NCBI RefSeq assembly: GCF_016702655.1
Contig: NZ_JADJDO010000001.1
Coordinates: 62,001 to 126,000, forward strand
Source: Ideonella sp.
GTDB taxonomy: Bacteria; Pseudomonadota; Gammaproteobacteria; Burkholderiales; Burkholderiaceae_C
Direction: 5' to 3'
Length of the DNA: 64,000 nucleotides
Position 1 is the stretch's first letter. Each line of letters opens with the position of its first letter. Below the pieces are notes generated by a model that was not told the origin of the DNA, made no database searches, and worked only from the letters and a program-made list of their open reading frames with translations. The position numbers and the translations under genes were made by a program. Positions 9,084 through 17,833 of this stretch are shown piece after piece.

Positions 9084-9286
9084 ACCCTGTCTCCCTCGCG
9101 TTCGACATGGCTGTCCAGGGCCGCCAGGAAGCCCCGCGCCTGCGCCAGCGACCTCACGGGCATCAACTCAACGCGGTCGCCGTAGCGAAATGCCTGCAGG
9201 CGCTGGCCCGGTTCGATGCCAAGTGCATCGCGAATGGAACGCGGTATGACAACCTGGAACTTTTGGGATACCAAAACCGTGTCCAT
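9080..9286 (-). CDS. AbrB-family antitoxin
   Basis: This 68-residue protein has the AbrB/SpoVT fold: VLVSQKFQVVIPRSIRDA, then GIEPGQRLQAF, then a short toxin-binding tail. It pairs with the PIN toxin at 8700-9083 and is translationally coupled to it. I start it at 9286 (MDTVLVSQKF), where the fold begins. It is the second AbrB/PIN pair within 1.4 kb; the two pairs are not close copies. Confidence 0.87.
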   Translation of the reverse strand: MDTVLVSQKFQVVIPRSIRDALGIEPGQRLQAFRYGDRVELMPVRSLAQARGFLAALDSHVEREGDRV

Positions 9287-9414
9287 ACAACGAATCCATG
9301 ATCGATCGGGACATCGTAGCACATGCAGGAGAAGGCGCATTGGATGCGGCGTGCTGCTGCACGGGCCGACTCCGCGCAGCGCGGCTTGTCAGCGACGCAG
9401 CCAGGGAGATCCCG

Positions 9415-10788
9415 TCAACGGCGCCGCAGAATCGCTTCGGCGCGCTCGGACGCGCGTCCGCTGATCTTCGCGCGCACGCCATGGAAGTCGGCGCCTCGCG
9501 TCGCGTCCAGCCCCATGCGGGACGTGGTGCCCACGCCCGACGCAGAAGGGTCGAGCGCGCTGCCCGGCAGACCGTCCACGATCAGCAAGTCGCGGTGCGG
9601 CTGGAAGTGCGTGGCCAACGCCCACAACACGTCCTCATCGCGCGTCACGTCAACGTCGGGGTCGACCGCGATCACGGTCTTCAGGTACGGGTCCCAGCCC
9701 ATCAGGCCGAGCATCACCTGGCGCGCCTCGCCAGGGCGCATCTGCTTGAGCGCGACGTAGGCGTGGAAGTGCGTTCCCGAGTTGGGATAGTGCAGCGCGG
9801 TGACGCTCGGGAAGCGCTGCTTGAGCTTCTCGACCATCTCGGCCTCGCGCGGGATGCGGGCCAGGTTCAGGTGTTCGGCGGAGTTGCCGCCGACGATGTC
9901 GACCAGGATCGGCGAGTGCCGGCGCATGATCGTCTGCACGCGCAGCAGGTTGTTGGTCGAACGGTCGGACGAGTAGCCGGTGAACTCGCCGAACGGACCT
10001 TCGTCGACCTTCGCTGCCGGATCGATCACGCCTTCGAGCACGATCCCTGCCGCGGCCGGCACGGTGATGCAGTGGTGCGGCGTTCGCACCACCTCCATCG
10101 TGGCGCCGAGCAGGCCGCCGGCGACGTGGCGTTCGTCGGTGCCGTAGGGCACGCGTGCCGAGCCGGCGAGCATGAACAGTGGATGCGCGCCGATCACCAT
10201 CGCCACCGGCAGCGGCCGGCCGCGTTCGATGGCCAGTTGCAGCAGGCGCCACAGGTCGCCGCGCGAGTGCAGGCTGGTCGCGATCTCGGTCGGCGAATGC
10301 AGCATCGAGCGGTGGTAGCTCATGTTGCCCGCGCCGGTATCGGGGTGCTCGGCGATCAGGATCGCGTTGGTGATGTAGGGCGCGCGGTCGGTCTCGAAGT
10401 GCCTCAGCAGTGGCAGCGTGCGCAGGTCGAGGCCGTCTTCCTGCACCACGTCGCAGACCGGCCCGCTGGCCACGACGCGCGGCACAAGCAGCTTGCGCGC
10501 GCGTGCCTGATAGGCCTCGTGCAGGCCTGTCGGCGCCACGCCGAACAACCGCGCAATGCGCTCGCGCGAAGCGAACACGTTGGTGGCGACCGGCGTCGAG
10601 AGGCCTTCGACGCGCTCGAAGTAGGTCAACGGATGGCGGCCCTCGCGTGCCAGCGCGGCGACGACGGCGGTGATGTCCTGGTCGGACGACACGGCCTCGT
10701 CCACGACCAGCACATCGTCGGCATGCTCGGCGCGGTACCGGGCGAGGTAGCTCTGGAAGTCCTGCTCGACGGATGCGGCGGCGGCCAT
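9415..10788 (-). CDS. UbiD-family prenyl-FMN-dependent decarboxylase
   Basis: This 457-residue enzyme is of the UbiD family, which reversibly decarboxylates aromatic or alpha,beta-unsaturated acids with prenylated FMN and a divalent metal. EGPFGEFTGY at about residues 263-272 holds the two conserved glutamates. NMSYHRSMLH and the downstream GGSS-less region match the flavin/metal-binding part, and MRLGLDATRG-like text (RMGLDATRG) marks the usual C-terminal segment. It lies 36 bp downstream of an amidohydrolase on the same strand and is probably co-transcribed with it and its paralog. Its cofactor supplier UbiX is present here only as a remnant, so another UbiX elsewhere would be needed. Confidence 0.88.
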   Translation of the reverse strand: MAAAASVEQDFQSYLARYRAEHADDVLVVDEAVSSDQDITAVVAALAREGRHPLTYFERVEGLSTPVATNVFASRERIARLFGVAPTGLHEAYQARARKLLVPRVVASGPVCDVVQEDGLDLRTLPLLRHFETDRAPYITNAILIAEHPDTGAGNMSYHRSMLHSPTEIATSLHSRGDLWRLLQLAIERGRPLPVAMVIGAHPLFMLAGSARVPYGTDERHVAGGLLGATMEVVRTPHHCITVPAAAGIVLEGVIDPAAKVDEGPFGEFTGYSSDRSTNNLLRVQTIMRRHSPILVDIVGGNSAEHLNLARIPREAEMVEKLKQRFPSVTALHYPNSGTHFHAYVALKQMRPGEARQVMLGLMGWDPYLKTVIAVDPDVDVTRDEDVLWALATHFQPHRDLLIVDGLPGSALDPSASGVGTTSRMGLDATRGADFHGVRAKISGRASERAEAILRRR

Positions 10789-10824
10789 GGCGACTCCGTG
10801 TGACGCGCTCCCGCGCCGTTCGCG

Positions 10825-11739
10825 CTACTGCACGCCGGCGTAGCTGTCCTTCAACCGCAACTCCGCTTCGGCAACTGTCTTCGGCGGCGGCGAGGTCTTG
10901 ATGCCGCACAGCCGCGCGATGTTGTTGCCCATGTAGTCTTCGAGCCCGTCCTCGTCGAGGTCCATGCCGTGCGGGGCGGGCATGCACAGCACCTCGAGCT
11001 CGCGCAGCCACATGCCGGGCTCGTTCGGCGGCGAGTCGGTCCCGAAGACGATCTTCCTGCGGTCGAGCTGCTTGGCGAATTCGACGATCCGCGACTGGAA
11101 GCACCAGCCCGATTCGCACACCACGTTGGGCGTATCCATCGCCATCCAGAAGGCCTCGAACGAATAGTTGCCGCCGGTCTGGATTCCGAAGTGGCCGATG
11201 ATGAAGTTGACCATCGGAAACTCGCGGATGATCGGATAGAACATCGTCGGGATGGTGTAGGGGCCGTCGCCGGTGTGGATCAGCACGACGATGTCGTACT
11301 TGGCGCACACCTTCATCGCGGGCCGCAGCCAGTCGAGCGCGCGGTCGGGCCGGTAGTTGTGCATGTTGGCGTGCAGCTTCACCATCTTGAAGCCGTACTC
11401 TTTATGATGGAACTCCAGCTCCGCCGCGCCGTTCTCGGGCCCGAAACGCGGGTTGTAGGCGAAGTTGCCGATGAAGCGGTCGGGGTACTTCTGCGTCAGC
11501 TCGGTGATGTAGGCCATGTAGTCGCGAATGCCTTCGCGCCCGCGCCGGTTGCCGTCGCGGTATCCGGTGTTGCCGGGCGGCGGCTGGATGAAACCCATGT
11601 CGATGCGGCGCGGCTTGCCGTTGATCATGTAGGGGCCGTCCATCAGCTTGAGCATGCGTTCGCCGTTGAACGGCGTGCCGGTGTGGCGCCAGGCCTCGTC
11701 GACGAGGTTGGTCGGGTGCAGGTGGGTGTCGATGATCAT
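10825..11739 (-). CDS. Amidohydrolase-2 family protein (ACMSD/resorcylate decarboxylase type)
   Basis: This 304-residue TIM-barrel protein has a complete set of metal ligands for the amidohydrolase-2 family: HxH at H6/H8 (MIIDTHLHP), H155 (IHTGDGPY), H183 (GHFGIQTGG) and D235 (FGTDSPP). Family members hydrolyse C-N or C-C bonds or decarboxylate aromatic acids without oxidation. It is 19 bp downstream of a paralog and upstream of a UbiD decarboxylase in one apparent operon. An aromatic or unsaturated carboxylic acid substrate is a reasonable guess. The start was placed at the first residue of the barrel. Confidence 0.85.
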   Translation of the reverse strand: MIIDTHLHPTNLVDEAWRHTGTPFNGERMLKLMDGPYMINGKPRRIDMGFIQPPPGNTGYRDGNRRGREGIRDYMAYITELTQKYPDRFIGNFAYNPRFGPENGAAELEFHHKEYGFKMVKLHANMHNYRPDRALDWLRPAMKVCAKYDIVVLIHTGDGPYTIPTMFYPIIREFPMVNFIIGHFGIQTGGNYSFEAFWMAMDTPNVVCESGWCFQSRIVEFAKQLDRRKIVFGTDSPPNEPGMWLRELEVLCMPAPHGMDLDEDGLEDYMGNNIARLCGIKTSPPPKTVAEAELRLKDSYAGVQ

Positions 11740-11758
11740 GATGGCCAGGCTTTCGGGG

Positions 11759-12679
11759 TCAGGCGGCCAGGGCGGCGGCGGTGGCGAGACGGTCTTGCGC
11801 TTCGGCAATCGTGCGCGGCGGCGCGGTCGGCGCCAGGCCGATCATTCGCGCGGTGTTGTTGCCGAGGTAGTCCTCGAGCGTGTCCTCGTCGAGGTTCAGC
11901 CCTTGCGGCGGCTCGTGGCACAGCACTTCGAGCAGGCGCAGCCACATGCCGGGCTCGTTGGGCGGCGTGTCGGTGCCGAACAGGATCTTGTGCTTGGGCA
12001 GTTCCTTCGCGAACTCGACGATGCGCGACTGCAGGCACCAGCCCGATTCGCAGTACACGTTGGGCAGTTCCATCGCCCACTGGAACGGCTCGAAGGTGTA
12101 GACGCCGCCGGTCTGCACGCCGAAGTGCGCCATGATGAAGTTGACGCTCGGGAACTCCTTGATCATCGGTACCCATTCGGTCGGGATGCTGTACGGCCCG
12201 TCGCCGGTGTGCAGCTTGACCATCAGGCCCAGTTCGGCGCACTTCTCGAAGGCCGGGCGCACCCAGTCCTTCGCGCGGTCGGGCCGGTAGGCGTGCATGT
12301 TGGCCTGCATCTGGACCATCTTGAAGCCGTGCTCCCGGTGGTAGCGCTCGATCGCCTCGACGCCGTTGGCCACGCCGCAGCGCGGGTTGTACACAAAGCA
12401 GCCGATGAAGCGCTCGGGGTACCTGCGCACCATCTCCAACGTGTAGGCCATGTAGGCGTCGATCGCCTCGCGGCCGGTCTGCTCGCCGTCGGTCCAGGTG
12501 TAGATCGTATTGCCTTGCGGCGGCTGGATGAAGGCCTTGTCGATGCGCCGCGGCTTGCCGTTGACGGTGTACGGGCCGTCCATCATCCTGAGCAGGCGCT
12601 CGCCGGTAAAAGGGTCGCCGTCGTGCCGCCATGCCAGGTCCACGAGGTCGGTCGGATAGCAACTGAGGTCGATGATCAT
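11759..12679 (-). CDS. Amidohydrolase-2 paralog lacking the HxH metal motif
   Basis: This 306-residue protein is a clear paralog of the gene directly downstream, with shared blocks such as FGTDTPPNEPGMWLR and MDGPYTVNGKPRRID. The remaining ligands H157 (HTGDGPY), H185 (AHFGVQTGG) and D237 are kept. The N-terminal HxH is replaced: MIIDLSCYP has Ser and Tyr at positions 6 and 8, where the paralog has His. The enzyme may bind metal differently, use another mechanism, or be a non-catalytic partner in a mixed complex with its neighbour. It is the first gene of the leftward operon. Confidence 0.85.
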   Translation of the reverse strand: MIIDLSCYPTDLVDLAWRHDGDPFTGERLLRMMDGPYTVNGKPRRIDKAFIQPPQGNTIYTWTDGEQTGREAIDAYMAYTLEMVRRYPERFIGCFVYNPRCGVANGVEAIERYHREHGFKMVQMQANMHAYRPDRAKDWVRPAFEKCAELGLMVKLHTGDGPYSIPTEWVPMIKEFPSVNFIMAHFGVQTGGVYTFEPFQWAMELPNVYCESGWCLQSRIVEFAKELPKHKILFGTDTPPNEPGMWLRLLEVLCHEPPQGLNLDEDTLEDYLGNNTARMIGLAPTAPPRTIAEAQDRLATAAALAA

Positions 12680-13100
12680 GAGGTCCTCGCGGCGGGGAGT
12701 CGGAATCTGGAAACGATGGTGGCACCGGGTGCATCATCAGTAAATAATGTCAGTGATATATATTGATCGCGTTTCAGCATGAATTGGCGGGCAGGCGACC
12801 TCCCCTGCCTGCCGGCCCGGCCGCACGCGTGGAACCACGCATCGGCAGGCTCGCGGGCCGGTACGCGCGGCGTCGTGCGCCGCCAGGCCGATCGCGCGCG
12901 CGTCCCGCGCCAGCACCAGGCGCCTGAGCGCAGTGCGCTCGGTGTCGCTCCGCCGTCACTCGGCGAGCGCACGTGGCGCGTAGAAGATGTCGCCCTCGGC
13001 GGGCCCGCGAAGTGCGGCGTCGACGAGGGCGCGCGGTTCGGTCGCTGTCTCTAAGGCAGCAGCCAGACCCGGTGGTGCGGCGGGCTGCGCGGGCTCGGGC
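12680..13100. other. Intergenic region with AT-rich promoter and no confident gene
   Basis: The left part (12737-12765) is the probable promoter of the amidohydrolase-UbiD operon. In the rest I see only scraps. On the minus strand a short piece reads LVDAALRGPAEGDIFYAPRA and ends in a stop near 12963, possibly the end of a lost gene. No full-length reading frame with family similarity was found. Confidence 0.4.
12737..12765 (-). promoter_or_regulatory. AT-rich direct repeats, probable promoter/operator of the amidohydrolase-ubiD operon
   Basis: TCAGTAAATAATG (12737-12749) is followed directly by TCAGTGATATATATTG (12750-12765), two imperfect direct repeats inside the most AT-rich patch of the neighbourhood. 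They lie 58-86 bp upstream of the first amidohydrolase start. A repressor or activator binding as a tandem dimer would fit, but no regulator gene is adjacent. Confidence 0.4.
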
Positions 13101-13302
13101 TAATGTTGCCTACCGCTGCTGGGGCCTGGGCATCGCCGCTGGCGGCCCGGCGCTGGCGGCCTTCTTCGCCAACCTGACGCCGGTGTTCGCCGCACTGCTC
13201 TCGGTGGCCATCCTCGGCGACACGCCGCGCTGGTACCACGGCGTCGCGTTCGCGCTCATCGCGGCGGGCATCGTCGTGTCGTCGCGGCGGCGCCCCGGCT
13301 GA
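13101..13302 (+). pseudogene. EamA/DMT-family permease, C-terminal fragment
   Basis: The last ~65 residues of a drug/metabolite transporter are visible. ANVAYRCWGLGIAAGGPALA is followed by AAFFANLTPVFAALLSVAIL, the typical penultimate helix, then GDTPRWYHGVAFALIAAGIV as the last helix and a short basic tail. The first eight or so helices are missing, and the sequence upstream in the same frame has no membrane character. This is a gene remnant. Confidence 0.65.
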
Positions 13303-13359
13303 TCGATCGGCTCTTGTCGATGCCGGTCGCGACGGGACGGCAGCTCGGGGGTGTCGTAC

Positions 13360-13827
13360 TCAGGGGCGCTTGGGGCCGACCCGGTGCAACGCGACGCGAC
13401 GCAGGCTCCTCAACTCGTCCAGTGCCTCGGCCGGAAAGCCGCGCCGTCCGCCACGCCTGTCCCGGAACAACTCATCGAGGAGATGCAATGCGAGGGCCGG
13501 ATCTGCCCAGCACAACGCCAATCGGTTCGCGATGCGGGGAAAGTGCGCGCACAGGTAGTGCGCTTTCGACTCGGGCGGCAACGACTCCAGCCAACGCGGC
13601 ACCAGGGGCGACAGCGTCCGGTCTCGCTCCGATGGTGGCGCGCGGCCGGCCTCCGGCGTCATCAAGGGGCTCTTCCGTGCTGGCAGTGCGGGGGTGCGGT
13701 CCGTTTTGCCGAAAGGCCCCAGCGCCGCGAATGCGGAGGGCTCCGAGAACCTGGAGGTCATGAACTCGGACGGGCGCTCGTCCGCCGGCTCGTGCTCCCA
13801 TCCGAATATCTGCGTGAGCTTGATCAT
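13360..13827 (-). CDS. Hypothetical 155-residue protein downstream of a Ser/Thr kinase
   Basis: I do not recognise a named family. The start MIKLTQIFGW at 13827 is followed by a charged, Pro-rich stretch to about residue 75. A helical C-terminal half follows (PRWLESLPPESKAHYLCAHF, IANRLALCWADPALALHLLD, EALDELRSLRRVALHRV). There is no signal peptide or membrane segment, so it should be cytoplasmic. It starts 86 bp after the kinase stop on the same strand, so it is likely a kinase substrate or partner. That role is inference from position. Confidence 0.6.
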   Translation of the reverse strand: MIKLTQIFGWEHEPADERPSEFMTSRFSEPSAFAALGPFGKTDRTPALPARKSPLMTPEAGRAPPSERDRTLSPLVPRWLESLPPESKAHYLCAHFPRIANRLALCWADPALALHLLDELFRDRRGGRRGFPAEALDELRSLRRVALHRVGPKRP

Positions 13828-13913
13828 GTGGAACTCGCATTCGGGAGCCGTGCATCCCCGCGATCGGCTCTGGTTTGTGGATACATGGCAAGGTCCGCGG
13901 TGTGCAGATGGAA

Positions 13914-15521
13914 TTACTGCTCGTCCATCCGGCGCCGGCGCTGCTCGTCGGCCTGCCGGAGTTCGACGCATTGCGGATGTGCCTGCCAGCGCGAGGTCTG
14001 GCACTCGCGTCCGAGGCACATCGCGAGGGCAATGAAGTTGATGTCGCCGCAAGCGGCCTTCGGGCCTTCCGGCCCCGCATGGGCCACGTTCTGCTCCTGC
14101 GCGAACGCGGGCGCGGGCGCCGGCGCCGCTACTCGGGTGGCCGCCCGGACCGATGGGCGCGGCCGCGACGGCGCCACGCCCCCGGCCGGCGCGGATGGCG
14201 CTGGCGTCCGCACCAGGATTGCAGACGGCACCGGCGGCGCCGCGACGAGCGATGGCGAGGCGACCGCCGCGGGCATGTCGTTCAGCGTTGTGGCAGTGGC
14301 CACGGTAGCCGACCGGTTGAAGACCTGGGTGCTCCAACCCAGCGTGATCAGGCTCAACAGCACAGCGGCAGCCAACGCCGGCCGGACGCCGCGAGATCGT
14401 GCAGGCTGGCCGGCGACCTGCAGGGTGACGGCATCCAGCGCTGCAGCAGGGGCCGGTGTCCGTGGAACGGCGTGCCCGGTCCGGTCGACAGCGGGGTCCC
14501 GCTCGCCCTGCGGCAGGAGCGGCTCGGCGACGAAGCGCCGGATCGGTGGCGGCGGCGCGACGTCGCCGTTCAATGCCTGCCGGACCGCCGCGATGCACTG
14601 CGGCCGCTTGCCGGGCGCGAGGGCCAAGGTCCAGTCGATCGTGGCCAGGAAGCCTGCCGACACGCCCGGGAACGAGGCCGCTGCGCCGCTCGCGGACAGA
14701 GGCGGCAGCGAATCGTGCACAGCCCGCAGCACGGCGGGCATGGGGGCCGCGCCGACGAGCATGAAGTGCACGGTGGCGCCGAGCGCATAGAGGTCGGTCC
14801 ACGGGCCCTGGCGCAGGTCGGCGACATCGGCATACTGCTCGACGGGTGCGAAGTTGGGCTTGAGGACAGCCGTCAGTGCCTGCGTCTTGTCGCCGATGAC
14901 GCGGCGCGCCGCGCCGAAGTCGAGCAGCACCGGTCGGCCGTCGGAAAGCAGCAAGATGTTGTCGGGCGTGATGTCGCGGTGATAGACGTTCTCGCGGTGA
15001 AGCAACTCGAGTGCACTCAGCAGCGGCTCGACGAACGCGCGCAGCCAGGCTTCGTCGGGCGATCGGGTCATCCCGCGCCGCGCCTCCTTCAGCGTGGGAC
15101 CAGGGTAGTAGGGCATCGCCATGTAGGCAGTGCCGTTGGCCTTCCAGAAGCGGTGCACCCTGACGAGGGAGGGATGGTCGAAACGCGCCAGCAGGCGCGC
15201 CTCGCTGCAGAACGACTCCAACCCCAGCTCGAAAGTGTCGGCCAGCGCGGCCGAGCGCATCGACACCCGCGCTCCTTCACCGCGCCCGGCGAGCGCAACC
15301 GGCAAGTACTCCTTGATGGCGACCTCGCGCTGCAAGACGTGGTCGAGCGCGAGATAGACGATGCCGAAACCGCCGACGCCAAGCACGCGGACGATCTCGA
15401 ACTCGCCCAGCCGCGTGCCGGTCCGCAACGCGTCGTGATCCGCCAGTGCGGCGAGTCCGGGGCGTGCTGACGCCTGCTGGGGCATCGGGACCGTCATGGT
15501 CGATGTCGACGCGTCAGGCAT
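13914..15521 (-). CDS. Membrane-anchored Ser/Thr protein kinase (Hanks type)
   Basis: This 535-residue protein has an N-terminal kinase domain at about residues 38-310. It shows the glycine loop LGVGGFGIVY, the ATP-binding Lys in VAIKEYLP, the catalytic loop YHRDITPDN, the metal-binding LDFGAAR, and LYALGATVHFMLVG in the helical lobe. A Pro/Arg-rich linker leads to one membrane helix (PALAAAVLLSLITLGW), then a Pro/Ala-rich stretch. A short Cys-containing C-terminal domain (ACGDINFIALAMCLGREC) should lie in the periplasm. All catalytic residues are present. The Cys-rich end may sense a periplasmic signal. A small unknown protein is encoded just downstream. Confidence 0.88.
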   Translation of the reverse strand: MPDASTSTMTVPMPQQASARPGLAALADHDALRTGTRLGEFEIVRVLGVGGFGIVYLALDHVLQREVAIKEYLPVALAGRGEGARVSMRSAALADTFELGLESFCSEARLLARFDHPSLVRVHRFWKANGTAYMAMPYYPGPTLKEARRGMTRSPDEAWLRAFVEPLLSALELLHRENVYHRDITPDNILLLSDGRPVLLDFGAARRVIGDKTQALTAVLKPNFAPVEQYADVADLRQGPWTDLYALGATVHFMLVGAAPMPAVLRAVHDSLPPLSASGAAASFPGVSAGFLATIDWTLALAPGKRPQCIAAVRQALNGDVAPPPPIRRFVAEPLLPQGERDPAVDRTGHAVPRTPAPAAALDAVTLQVAGQPARSRGVRPALAAAVLLSLITLGWSTQVFNRSATVATATTLNDMPAAVASPSLVAAPPVPSAILVRTPAPSAPAGGVAPSRPRPSVRAATRVAAPAPAPAFAQEQNVAHAGPEGPKAACGDINFIALAMCLGRECQTSRWQAHPQCVELRQADEQRRRRMDEQ

Positions 15522-15790
15522 GCGGGTGGCTTCAACAATCGTTCGATGGAACGCTGGCGTGGGGAGCCTGACGCCGAGGTCGAGGCAGGCGAATCTCAGC
15601 AGGAAGATCGGCGCGGTCGAGCGACCCCTTGACCCGCTTCCGAGGTCGCGGTGGTCGGGTCGGGTCTCGTTCGTGCGCTATTCACGCCTCACGGCGAGCG
15701 ACACACCTGGTCGCCGGTCGCTGGAGACCGTGCGCAGGTCCGCGCCGGTCAGCGCAATCCAGCCGGGGCTGCCGGGTCGACATGCGGCAG
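15522..15790. other. Intergenic region without recognised gene
   Basis: Between the kinase start and the transposase remnant no reading frame with family similarity was seen on either strand. The kinase promoter should lie in its first part. I could not pick a convincing -35/-10 pair. Confidence 0.4.
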
Positions 15791-16300
15791 CGCGCTAGGC
15801 CAACTTTCACTACTGGGCCGGCAGTATGGCGGTAAGTCGTTGATTCATATCGCGCCGAGGGTTCAGGTCTTCGCTGCGGCACCGGCTCTGCGAATGCGGT
15901 AGCAGCGTGCCTGGCGGTGATGCGCGGCGGCAGCTGCGCCGGCAGTTGCAGGCGCAGCTACTGCAGCAACATGCGGTGATCGGCTTCAGGCTGTGTTTGG
16001 CGCGACAGCGTCAGTACACGCCCGTCGTCGTTGGGCAGAACCACATCGACCATCTGGAGCTTCTTGAACTTGTCCAGCAGCTCGCGCGGCGTGGTGCCGC
16101 CGGCCAGCGGCCGCAGCCTGGCCTTGAGCGTCACCTGCAGGCAGTGGGCGAGGAAGGCCACGAAGATATGCGCCTCGATGCGCGATTCGTTCTGGTGGTC
16201 GATCGAACGCACGGCCAGGTCGTCTTGATCTCCTTGAACGCCTGCTCGCCCTCAGTGCGCTGGACATAGAAGCGCCACGGGATACCTCTGGGTATCGCTG
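15791..16300 (-). pseudogene. Transposase C-terminal remnant (IS4/IS1634 type)
   Basis: PWRFYVQRTEGEQAFKEIK (about 16290-16230) continues after a one-base frame change as SIDHQNESRIEAHIFVAFLA, then LQVTLKARLRPLAGGTTPRE and LQMVDVVLPNDDGRVLTLSR. A TAG at 15958 interrupts the conserved LLQ-LRLQLPAQLPPRI stretch, after which similarity continues to about 15800 (AGPVVKVGLA). The N-terminal two thirds are missing. This is a decayed, truncated element, different in sequence from the one at 5.8-7.8 kb. Confidence 0.75.
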
Positions 16301-16362
16301 CGGTTTGCGCCCGGAAGCCAAATTCGCCGCCGCATCAGCACCTCCAAGCATGGAACACTGCA

Positions 16363-17832
16363 CTATTGGAGCTGTCCTTGGCACAGGTACTTGAGGTGCA
16401 TGTACTCGTCGAGGCCATGGGTAGAACCCTCGCGGCCGTAGCCGGATTCCTTGACACCGCCAAAAGGCGCGGCCTCGGCCGCAAGCGCACCTTCGTTGAT
16501 GCCGACGAGGCCGGCCTCGAGCGCGTCGGCAACGCGCCAGATGCGCTTGACATCACGCGAGTAGAAGTACGCGGCCAAGCCGTACGGGGTGGCATTGGCG
16601 GCCGCCACGACCTCGGCCTCGCTTTCGAAGCGCGTCACCGGCACGACCGGGCCGAAGGTTTCCTCGCAGGCGCAGGCCATCGCCGCATCGGCGCCGACCA
16701 GCACGGTGGGCGAGAAGTAGTTCGGGCCCAGGGACGCGAGGCGATCGCCGCCGACGACCACGCGTGCGCCGCGTTCGAGCGCGTCGCGCACGTGGCGATC
16801 GATCTTGTCGACCGCGCGCACGTTGATCATCGGGCCGATCTGCGAGCTTTCGTCGCTGGCGGGGCCGACCTTCAGCGCCGCTACGCGCGCGGCAAGGCGG
16901 GCGACGAAGGAATCGTGCACGCCCGTCTGCACGAACACCCGGTTCGGGCTCACGCAGGTCTGGCCGCCGTTGCGGAACTTGCCCGCCATCAGCCCGTCGA
17001 CCGCGGCGTCGACGTCGGCATCGTCGAAGACGATGAACGGCGCGTTGCCGCCGAGTTCGAGCGAGAGCTTCTTCAGCGTGTCGGCGCTGCGCCGTGCAAG
17101 GTGCTTGCCCACCGGCGTCGAGCCGGTGAAGCTGATCTTGCGCACGCGCGCATCGTCGAGCCAGACGTCGACCACCTCGGCCGCACGCTCGCGCGACGCG
17201 GTCACGATGTTCAGCACCCCCGCGGGCACGCCGGCCTCCTCGGCGAGCTTGACGAGCGCGAGCGATGTGAGCGGTGTGTCCTCGGCCGGCTTGGCGACCA
17301 CCGTGCAGCCGGCGGCGAGCGCCGGCGCGATCTTGCGCGCGATCATCGCGGCCGGGAAGTTCCACGGCGTGATCACCGCGACCACGCCCACCGGCTCCTT
17401 GAGCGCGAACATGCGCCGGCCCGGCACCGGTGCCGGGATCACGTCGCCGTTGGCGCGCGTCGCCTCCTCGGCGAACCACTCCACGTAGCTCGCGGCATAG
17501 GCCACCTCGCCGCGCCCTTCGGCGAGCGGCTTGCCCTGCTCGCGCGAGATCAGCCGGCCGAGGTCTTCCTGGTTGGCCAGGATGAGGTCGTTCCAGCGCT
17601 TGATGATCTGCGCGCGTTGCTTGGCCGGCACCGCGCGCCAGGCGGGGAACGCCGCCTGCGCGGCCTCCAGCGCGGCGCGCGCGTCGGCGGCGCCGCTGTC
17701 GGGGACGCTGGCGAACACGGCATCGGTGGCCGGGTCGGTCACGTCGAAGCGGCGACCGTCTTGCGCCTCGCACCAGCGGCCGATGAAGTTGCGGCCGGGG
17801 AGGAGGTCGTCGCGGTGAATGGAGAGAGACAC
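16363..17832 (-). CDS. gabD: NAD(P)-dependent succinate-semialdehyde dehydrogenase
   Basis: This 489-residue aldehyde dehydrogenase has the catalytic Cys293 in NGGQTCVSPNR and the general base Glu259 in LELGGNAPF. The signature KPAEDTPLTSLALVKLAEEA and the C-terminal PFGGVKESGYGREGS and GLDEYMHLKYLC are typical of GabD. The reaction oxidises succinate semialdehyde (or a similar omega-carboxy aldehyde) to succinate. It is the last gene of an eight-gene operon, 1 bp after the dehydrogenase upstream. With the oxidase and ABC transporter in the operon it suggests catabolism of an imported amine or amino acid through a semialdehyde. Confidence 0.92.
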   Translation of the reverse strand: MSLSIHRDDLLPGRNFIGRWCEAQDGRRFDVTDPATDAVFASVPDSGAADARAALEAAQAAFPAWRAVPAKQRAQIIKRWNDLILANQEDLGRLISREQGKPLAEGRGEVAYAASYVEWFAEEATRANGDVIPAPVPGRRMFALKEPVGVVAVITPWNFPAAMIARKIAPALAAGCTVVAKPAEDTPLTSLALVKLAEEAGVPAGVLNIVTASRERAAEVVDVWLDDARVRKISFTGSTPVGKHLARRSADTLKKLSLELGGNAPFIVFDDADVDAAVDGLMAGKFRNGGQTCVSPNRVFVQTGVHDSFVARLAARVAALKVGPASDESSQIGPMINVRAVDKIDRHVRDALERGARVVVGGDRLASLGPNYFSPTVLVGADAAMACACEETFGPVVPVTRFESEAEVVAAANATPYGLAAYFYSRDVKRIWRVADALEAGLVGINEGALAAEAAPFGGVKESGYGREGSTHGLDEYMHLKYLCQGQLQ

Positions 17833-17833
17833 T

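Noticed and set aside
9298..10803. 501-codon plus-strand frame opposite the UbiD gene
   Set aside because: No family similarity; the UbiD protein on the other strand is unambiguous.
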